Under the pieces are notes generated by a model. It saw only the letters and a list, made by a program, of their open reading frames with translations, searched no databases and was not told the DNA's origin. Source: an uncultured Lactobacillus sp. (GTDB lineage: Bacteria; Bacillota; Bacilli; Lactobacillales; Lactobacillaceae). From it: a stretch of DNA of 11,138 nucleotides. Shown piece after piece: positions 6,165 to 11,138 of the stretch. The DNA is taken from assembly GCA_945281075.1 (NCBI GenBank), contig CALYQE010000058.1, forward strand, positions 1-11,138, given 5' to 3'. The stretch's first letter is position 1. Each line of letters begins with the position of its first letter. The position numbers and the translations under genes are program-made.

Positions 6165-6923
6165 ATGAATAAAAGACTTGAAGGAAAAGTAGCTATAATT
6201 TCGGGCGGTACTTGTGGTATTGGCTTGGCAATTGCTAAAGAATTCGTCAAGGAAGGTGCTAGGGTAGTTATCGGTGCACGTTTCAAAGATGAAGAATGTT
6301 TAGAATTTCTAAATGAAAATCCTGCAGATGCAGATTATATGAAACTTCAGGTTAAAGATGAAGATAACTGGATAAAAGTTGTTAAAGACACAGTCGCTAA
6401 ATACGGGCATTTAGATATTGTTGTAAATGATGCCGGGATTGGCGATAAAGAAGGTTTTGGCCCGCAAACTATTGATAGAGAATCAAAAGAAAATTGGGAC
6501 GAAATTATCGGTGTCAACTTAACTGGTACTTTTTTAGGCATCAAGCATGGGATGGCTGAAATGGAGAAAGAGGGACGTGGTGGTTCAATAATTAATATTT
6601 CATCAATTGAAGGTTTTGTTGGTTATTCCACTGCAGCTGCCTATAATGCATCTAAGGGTGGTGTCAGATTAATGACTAAATCAGCTGCTCTTGACGCTGG
6701 TACTTTAAAGAATAATGTCAGAGTTAATTCAGTTCATCCTGGTTACGTTAAAACCAGAATTTTACCGAAAGATATTTGGAATCAAATCACTCCTACAATT
6801 CCAGCTGGTCGTATAGGCGAACCCAAGGACATTGCTGGAATCTGTGTATTTCTTGGTTCAGATGAATCTTCTTATGCTACAGGTGCAGAATTTGTAATTG
6901 ATGGTGGCGTGATTGCGCAGTAA
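6165..6923 (+). CDS. NADP(H)-dependent short-chain dehydrogenase close to R-specific alcohol dehydrogenase
   Basis: The 252 residues equal the length of R-specific alcohol dehydrogenase of L. brevis/kefir and share long blocks with it: RLEGKVAII (4-12), SSIEGFVG (146-153), AAYNASKGGVR (158-168), VRVNSVHPGYVKT (185-197) and the C-terminal ATGAEFVIDGG...AQ (238-252), whose last Gln helps bind magnesium in that enzyme. The cofactor loop is GGTCGIG (14-20). R39 after strand two matches the NADP-specifying Arg. The catalytic tetrad is N118, S147, Y160, K164. The usual NNAG reads NDAG (88-91). It should interconvert a ketone and a secondary alcohol. The substrate is not determined by sequence. TGGAGG precedes the ATG by eight bases. 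It is the first gene of operon B, 33 bases before a flavoprotein gene, which suggests it handles an alcohol or keto form of the same compound. Confidence 0.9.
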   Translation: MNKRLEGKVAIISGGTCGIGLAIAKEFVKEGARVVIGARFKDEECLEFLNENPADADYMKLQVKDEDNWIKVVKDTVAKYGHLDIVVNDAGIGDKEGFGPQTIDRESKENWDEIIGVNLTGTFLGIKHGMAEMEKEGRGGSIINISSIEGFVGYSTAAAYNASKGGVRLMTKSAALDAGTLKNNVRVNSVHPGYVKTRILPKDIWNQITPTIPAGRIGEPKDIAGICVFLGSDESSYATGAEFVIDGGVIAQ

Positions 6924-6956
6924 TATTAAGAATGCATTTAGAAAGGAGCATAAATT

Positions 6957-8768
6957 ATGACACAATATAGTGCTGAAGCAAAAGGATTTCACGGCGTAAT
7001 TAAAGCTGTGGTTGATATTAACAAAAATAATGGCGAAATTAACCAAATTTGGGCAGAAAACGTAACCCCGAATACGGTTGGTGCAGCCGGAATTGATAAT
7101 TGGCTAAAAGAGGCTAACAACCAAAAATCAGTTGAGGTTGATGCTATTTCCGGTGCTTCCATTTCCACAGGTGCATTGCGAAAAGCTGCAATTGAAGCCG
7201 TACAAAAATCTGGCGCGATTGCAATTAAAAACAGCATGGATACTGTCAGTGGTGCTTCTCAAGCAGACTCGCACACAAAAGAAAAAGATAGCGGCGTTCG
7301 TAAACCCGCAAACTATCCATTAATCAAAGAAAAAATGTTTGATTATGATGTAGATGACTACGCCGGTGAATACGACCTGATTGTTGTTGGCTCAGGTGGA
7401 GCAGGTCTGTCTGCTGCTGCAACCGCTGCTGAAAACAATGCTTCTGTTATGATCATTGAAAAGCAAGGTATCGCCGGTGGCACCACTAACTATTCCGGCG
7501 GTGTCATTCAAGCAGCTGGAACTGATTTACAAAAAGAAACCACTAAGTTCCAAACTGACTGTCCCGAAAATCATGAAAAAGAATATATGAAGGCCGGTGA
7601 AGGTCGCGTTTATCAAGAATTAGTTCATGATTTTACGCAAAATTCACCCAAGAACATTGACTGGCTAGCAAAAATGGGTATTAAGTGGAACAATGTTTAT
7701 GGTCATACGGAAATCCCTTATGCTAAAGATTATTTTGCCGATCGTATCCACGTTTACGAAGGTGGCGGCATGAGCGGTAATGGCATCATTTTGACACAGC
7801 ATCTTCTGAAATACGCTTTAAATCTCGGGGCAAAAATCACTTATAATACTGCAGCAGTGGGCTTAATTAACGCTGATGATAGTCAGCGCAAAGTTTGCGG
7901 TGTCGTTATCGAGGGCAAAGACCGCCAGCTTAAATACTTGAAAGCTCGTCAAGGCGTCATTTTGGCTACAGCTTCAATTGACCAGAACTTGGCTCTGGCT
8001 AAAGACCTGAGCCCACAGCATTACGAAGACGTTAAAGCTCATCATTGCTGGTCTGTTTCTACAGACCGCGGTGACGGCATCGTGATGGGCATGTCTGTTG
8101 GTGCAGCAGTTACTGGCTTTGGTGGCACAATTGACTTTGATGCCCGCACAGGAAATGGTACTGATGATCGAGTTCCCACCATCCCTTCAATTTTTGTCAA
8201 TGGTAATGGTTTAAGATTCGTCAACGAGGATGCTACTTATGCTTATGAATTCAGAGCTATTTTTAACCAAGAAAAGTTGTTGGATAAACCAACTTATCAA
8301 ATTTTTGGTAAAAGTTCTATATCGGGTAGCTCCAGTCCGTGGAATGAAGAATCTCTGGCAAATGATGTAAAAAACGGATTGGTAATTAAAGCGGATACTA
8401 TCGCCGACTTAGCACAAAAAATTAATATTCCGGTAGAAAACCTTGTTAATAGTGTTAATACTTGGAATAAAAATGCCGCAGAGGGTACAGACCCAGAATA
8501 CGAAAGAACTGTTGGCGTTGAGCCGTTTTCCGGCCCATACTTTGCTTATCGCAATACGCCGGGCAACCTTGGCGCAATTGGTGGCTTAAAAATCAACCAA
8601 AAGTGCAACGTACTTGATGTATATAACCAGCCAATTAATGGACTCTACGCTGCGGGACTCAATGCTGGCGGCTGGATTGGTTCATACTATCCAGGCTCTG
8701 GTACAGCAATCGGCGGTATTGTTCATCAGGGACGCCGTGCAGCAAAGTCGATTTTAGGGTTAGAATAA
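6957..8768 (+). CDS. Flavoprotein reductase with N-terminal FMN_bind and C-terminal FAD domain
   Basis: In 603 residues the FMN_bind domain comes first (about 5-85) with motif D62-A-I-S-G-A-S68. A linker follows, carrying a second copy of the pattern, D95-T-V-S-G-A-S101. FAD_binding_2 then runs from YDLIVVGSGGAG (139-150) through IIEKQGIAGGTTNYSGG (166-182) to the C-terminal FAD block NGLYAAGLNAGG (561-572). The FMN_bind-FAD order matches many cytoplasmic fumarate-reductase-like proteins and is the reverse of the other two reductases here. The fumarate signatures are absent: HTMGG reads LGAIGG (538-543), and HGxNRLGG is replaced by SYYPGSGTAIGG (576-587). The latter recalls the YPGxG element of 3-ketosteroid dehydrogenase-like enzymes, which act beside a carbonyl. 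An enone-type substrate is possible but is inference only. No signal peptide is seen. GAAAGGAGC precedes the ATG. Confidence 0.85.
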   Translation: MTQYSAEAKGFHGVIKAVVDINKNNGEINQIWAENVTPNTVGAAGIDNWLKEANNQKSVEVDAISGASISTGALRKAAIEAVQKSGAIAIKNSMDTVSGASQADSHTKEKDSGVRKPANYPLIKEKMFDYDVDDYAGEYDLIVVGSGGAGLSAAATAAENNASVMIIEKQGIAGGTTNYSGGVIQAAGTDLQKETTKFQTDCPENHEKEYMKAGEGRVYQELVHDFTQNSPKNIDWLAKMGIKWNNVYGHTEIPYAKDYFADRIHVYEGGGMSGNGIILTQHLLKYALNLGAKITYNTAAVGLINADDSQRKVCGVVIEGKDRQLKYLKARQGVILATASIDQNLALAKDLSPQHYEDVKAHHCWSVSTDRGDGIVMGMSVGAAVTGFGGTIDFDARTGNGTDDRVPTIPSIFVNGNGLRFVNEDATYAYEFRAIFNQEKLLDKPTYQIFGKSSISGSSSPWNEESLANDVKNGLVIKADTIADLAQKINIPVENLVNSVNTWNKNAAEGTDPEYERTVGVEPFSGPYFAYRNTPGNLGAIGGLKINQKCNVLDVYNQPINGLYAAGLNAGGWIGSYYPGSGTAIGGIVHQGRRAAKSILGLE

Positions 8769-8778
8769 AAATTCAGGA

Positions 8779-8808
8779 AAAAGGTGTCCCTATTTGGGGA
8801 TGCTTTTT
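8779..8808 (+). terminator. Weak hairpin with T-rich tail between the two flavoprotein genes
   Basis: AAAAGGTGTCCC (8779-8790) can pair with GGGATGCTTTTT (8797-8808) over 12 base pairs, three of them G-T wobbles, around a six-base loop, with a run of five T at the end. It lies 10 bases after one stop and 25 bases before the next start. It may lower expression of the last gene of operon B, act as an attenuator or protect the upstream mRNA. A complete stop is unlikely because no clear promoter follows. Confidence 0.45.
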
Positions 8809-8833
8809 ATATTTACAAAAAAGGAAACTAAAA

Positions 8834-10645
8834 ATGTTAACTTCGCAAATTAAAAATTTTAAGTGGCAAGATGAATATGACGTTATTGTAATTGGCTTTG
8901 GCGGAGCCGGTGCTACGGCCGCAAGATTTGCCGCAGATAAAAATTGCCGTGTTCTATTAACCGATGTTGCTCCAGCAGGGCATGAAGGTGGCAACACACG
9001 CTATTGCGGCCAAATGATTGCCGGTACAAAAAACAGGGATTCATATAAAAAATATTATTCGCAGATGACTGCACCCTTTGAGCTCGATGAAAAAGTCATT
9101 GACACTTTTGTTGACGGCGTTGCCAACATGCAGGATTATTTAGTGAAATACTTAAGCGCTAAACCTTTTAGTTTCTTAGACCATAAATCAAGCCCGGTTG
9201 TGCAGTCGGTTATCAATGATTTCCCTGATTATCCGGATTACCCAGGAGCTTCTGAATATGATATGTATACGGTTCATGATGGTAAGCAAATCGAAGACGG
9301 TGCTTTATGGAAAGCTGTTAGAAATGAAGTGCTGAAACGTCTTGACCGCATTACTGTTTGGTATGATTCCCCCGCTGTTCATTTACTGCAAAATTCCAGC
9401 GGAAGAGTTGTGGGGGCTGTGATTAAAAGAAAAAAACATGATATTTATGTTCATGCTAAAAAAGGCGTAGTTCTTACTGCTGGTGGATTTGAAAATGACC
9501 CCAAGCGCATTCAAGACTTTTTAGGAGTTCCAAAGATGGTGCCAATGGGTACGCTCTATAATAAAGGCGATGCAATTAAGTTGAGCACCGAAGCTGGCGC
9601 TGATCAGTGGCATACGGGCATCTTTAACGGCGGTGGCCTTTACCACGGCTTGACTTATGCCGTTACTGACGGTGAACGTGGCATCTTGTCTTTCACATGG
9701 CCGCAACTTTATACTGGCAGTATTTTTGTGGTGGGTAATGATGGTACGCGTTACTTCCCTGAGGACCAGCACTCTAAGGCAGGCTATCTCTTTATTCATG
9801 GTTTTGGCAGACACCCATACCTGACTACACAGTCCTGGATAATTTTTGACGAAAAGCAAAGAAAGCAATTAGAGCAGATCCAGGATCCTGCCTTGCAAAA
9901 TGCGCTAAAGACGGCAATCAATGCTGCTTCTGTTTCTCAACTAGCTGATAAGTTGAAATTTGACGTTGCTACCTTTAAGCAGACAGTCCGTGATTTTAAT
10001 GAACTTGCAAAGTTAGGTAAAGATTACCCGTTCGGCAGGAAAGGCGAAACTATGACTTCGCTTGATGATGGCAAAATTTATGCAATCAGGTTGCAACCAG
10101 CGGCACTAAATACTCAAGGCGGCCCGCGCAGAAATGAAAAAGCCGAAATTCTGCGATCAGATGGTTCAGCCATTAAAGGGCTGTATGGTGCTGGCGAAGC
10201 CGGAAGCATCACCACTAATCAATATCAAGCTGGTCAAGATGTCGCAGAACTGCTTATTTTTGGTAAAATTGCCGGTGAAAATGTTGCGCGCGAAGACAAC
10301 GATCTTGTCAGCAGCATTTCACCTCTAGCAAAAGAATTTTTAATGAGTGACGAAAAGCCGGTTGATTATCACGCCAATGCTAATCAATATCTTGGTAAAA
10401 GCGACCAAGGCATGGGCAATGAGTTTGTTGTTAAAGTTACCGTGAATGACAATAAAAGCAAGATTGAGAAGATTGAAGTGGTTAAACAAAGTGAGACTAA
10501 AGAAATAGGTCAAAAAATCATTCGTCCTTTGCTCAACAATATAGTGAAGGCAAACTCAACTGATGTCGATGCAGTTTCAGGTGCTTCGTTAACTTCCAAT
10601 GCCATTAAAAGTGCCGTAAATGATGCACTTGCTAAGATTAAGTAA
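8834..10645 (+). CDS. Second FAD reductase with C-terminal FMN_bind domain, paralog of the operon A enzyme
   Basis: This 603-residue protein starts with DVIVIGFGGAG (16-26, GxGxxG at G21-G26), then EGGNTRYCGQ (51-60), VVLTAGGFEN (212-221) and the C-terminal FAD block LYGAGEAGS (450-458). It ends in FMN_bind (about 514-600) with D579-A-V-S-G-A-S585. Domain order and blocks such as FGGAGATAARFAADK, LYNKGD and NQYLG are shared with the operon A reductase, so they are paralogs. Active-site positions differ both from fumarate reductase and from the paralog: the Arg position reads LYTGSI (292-297), HTMGG reads LNTQGG (425-430), and HGxNRLGG reads TNQYQAGQD (461-469). A different substrate from the paralog is therefore plausible. 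No export signal is visible. AAAAGGAAA precedes the ATG. It is last in operon B, 65 bases after the previous gene with a weak hairpin between. Confidence 0.85.
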   Translation: MLTSQIKNFKWQDEYDVIVIGFGGAGATAARFAADKNCRVLLTDVAPAGHEGGNTRYCGQMIAGTKNRDSYKKYYSQMTAPFELDEKVIDTFVDGVANMQDYLVKYLSAKPFSFLDHKSSPVVQSVINDFPDYPDYPGASEYDMYTVHDGKQIEDGALWKAVRNEVLKRLDRITVWYDSPAVHLLQNSSGRVVGAVIKRKKHDIYVHAKKGVVLTAGGFENDPKRIQDFLGVPKMVPMGTLYNKGDAIKLSTEAGADQWHTGIFNGGGLYHGLTYAVTDGERGILSFTWPQLYTGSIFVVGNDGTRYFPEDQHSKAGYLFIHGFGRHPYLTTQSWIIFDEKQRKQLEQIQDPALQNALKTAINAASVSQLADKLKFDVATFKQTVRDFNELAKLGKDYPFGRKGETMTSLDDGKIYAIRLQPAALNTQGGPRRNEKAEILRSDGSAIKGLYGAGEAGSITTNQYQAGQDVAELLIFGKIAGENVAREDNDLVSSISPLAKEFLMSDEKPVDYHANANQYLGKSDQGMGNEFVVKVTVNDNKSKIEKIEVVKQSETKEIGQKIIRPLLNNIVKANSTDVDAVSGASLTSNAIKSAVNDALAKIK

Positions 10646-10657
10646 TCTTTTAGATAT

Positions 10658-10697
10658 AAAAATGACAGCCTGTATTATGATACTGACTGTCATTTTT
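10658..10697. terminator. Bidirectional terminator between operon B and the MazG-like gene
   Basis: AAAAATGACAG (10658-10668) pairs exactly with CTGTCATTTTT (10687-10697), with an inner GTAT-TATG-ATAC stem in the loop. The A tract on one side and T tract on the other make it work on both strands. It lies 12 bases after the reductase stop and 8 bases before the end of the convergent gene. Confidence 0.85.
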
Positions 10698-10705
10698 ACT
10701 TGTAA

Positions 10706-11008
10706 TCACTTTTTCAAGCTCTTAGTCCCATTTTTATCATAAACGCGTTTTTCATTAATCTTCATCTTTGCAACAATATCCGTCCCTAAATCGCTGCCTA
10801 GCATTTCGGCAATGCCCATAAGAAAAATAGCGACATCGGCCAATTCTTCTCTGATATTATCTCTGTCTTGTTTCAGCCAGGCTTGAAAAAGTTCATTGAC
10901 CTCTCCATACAATAAAAGCAGCTCAAACTTGATGTCAGTGGTATTAAAGCCATGCTTTTTCTTGTTTTCTATTACCCGTTTTTGTAATTTTTCCGTATCA
11001 AGAATCAC
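10706..11008 (-). CDS. MazG-like nucleotide pyrophosphohydrolase
   Basis: This 100-residue all-helical protein has the MazG metal-binding pattern: E36-x-x-E39 in LLLYGEVNELFQAW (31-44) and E55-x-x-D58 in REELADVAIFLMGIAE (53-68), followed by a helix NEKRVY (85-90). Single-domain MazG-like enzymes hydrolyse non-canonical or excess (d)NTPs to NMP and pyrophosphate, a housecleaning role in the cytoplasm. The start is GTG (11008-11006 on the minus strand), supported by AGGAG six bases upstream. No better ATG exists ahead of it. It converges on operon B across a shared terminator and shows no functional link to the flavoproteins. It is probably ordinary chromosomal flank. Confidence 0.8.
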   Translation of the reverse strand: MILDTEKLQKRVIENKKKHGFNTTDIKFELLLLYGEVNELFQAWLKQDRDNIREELADVAIFLMGIAEMLGSDLGTDIVAKMKINEKRVYDKNGTKSLKK

Positions 11009-11138
11009 GATTTACTCCTTTTTTGCAAATTAACCCAATTAAACCGGCCATCATCAGTTTGGTTTAAAAAAGGTACTTAATTAAATCACGTCTTCGTGTG
11101 ACCTAGTCATCAAGGTACTTCATCAAAATTAAATTAAC
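11009..11138. repeat. Right-edge non-coding stretch with small dyads and a direct repeat
   Basis: After the ribosome binding site of the MazG-like gene, the last 130 bases hold inverted repeats TTAAACC (11039-11045) / GGTTTAA (11061-11067), CACG-TCTT-CGTG (11087-11098) and TGAC-CTA-GTCA (11099-11109), plus a nine-base direct repeat AAGGTACTT (11070-11078 and 11112-11120). On the minus strand a frame reading MKYLDD then stop ends near 11104 and could be the tail of a gene beyond the edge. None of these has a clear function. Confidence 0.3.

Noticed and set aside
9521..9868. Open frame of 115 codons on the minus strand
   Set aside because: It is antisense to the conserved middle of the last reductase gene, has no ribosome binding site and no recognisable domain.
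1..11138. CRISPR arrays, tRNA or rRNA genes, insertion sequences, phage attachment sites
   Set aside because: No regular spaced repeats, cloverleaf-forming segments, transposase-like frames or terminal inverted repeats were seen anywhere in the window.

Overview
The window is AT-rich and gene-dense. Its strong AAAGGAG-type ribosome binding sites, intrinsic terminators and a short-chain dehydrogenase very close to the R-specific alcohol dehydrogenase of Lactobacillus brevis/kefir point to a low-GC Firmicute, most likely a member of the Lactobacillaceae. I cannot name the species.

Layout from left to right: (1) bases 3-95 are the last codons of a plus-strand gene whose protein ends in a flavinylation-like DASSGAS tail, followed by a strong terminator (163-203). 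(2) A gene-free leader (about 204-646) holds two perfect 15-bp palindromes, promoter-like boxes and what looks like an antisense scrap of a decayed short-chain dehydrogenase gene. (3) Operon A (647-3943) encodes a DASS-family organic-anion transporter and an FAD/FMN reductase with a C-terminal FMN_bind domain. It ends at a terminator (3972-4004). (4) Two adjacent paralogous LysR-type regulators lie on the minus strand (4084-4992 and 5141-6040). (5) A divergent control region (6041-6164) carries an LTTR-type dyad and a near-consensus cre site. (6) Operon B (6165-10645) encodes a short-chain dehydrogenase, a flavoprotein with an N-terminal FMN_bind domain, and a second reductase of the C-terminal FMN_bind type, paralogous to the one in operon A. 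A weak hairpin precedes the last gene, and a bidirectional terminator (10658-10697) closes the operon. (7) A MazG-like nucleotide pyrophosphohydrolase with a GTG start lies on the minus strand (10706-11008), followed by 130 bases with small dyads only.

Working model (inference): the region is an accessory anaerobic electron-sink module. The DASS carrier imports an organic anion, possibly in exchange for the reduced product. The short-chain dehydrogenase interconverts an alcohol and a ketone with NADP(H). The cytoplasmic FAD/FMN enzymes reduce a C=C bond of the substrate, taking electrons through a covalently attached FMN on Dxx(S/T)GA(S/T) motifs. The LysR proteins sense the substrate. All three reductases belong to the fumarate-reductase flavoprotein superfamily but lack the fumarate-reductase active-site signatures (HTMGG, HGxNRLGG and the proton-donor Arg), so fumarate is probably not the acceptor. 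No NADH:flavin reductase domain and no ApbE flavin transferase are encoded in the window. The electron donor and the modifying enzyme must come from elsewhere, possibly from the truncated gene at the left edge in the case of the donor.
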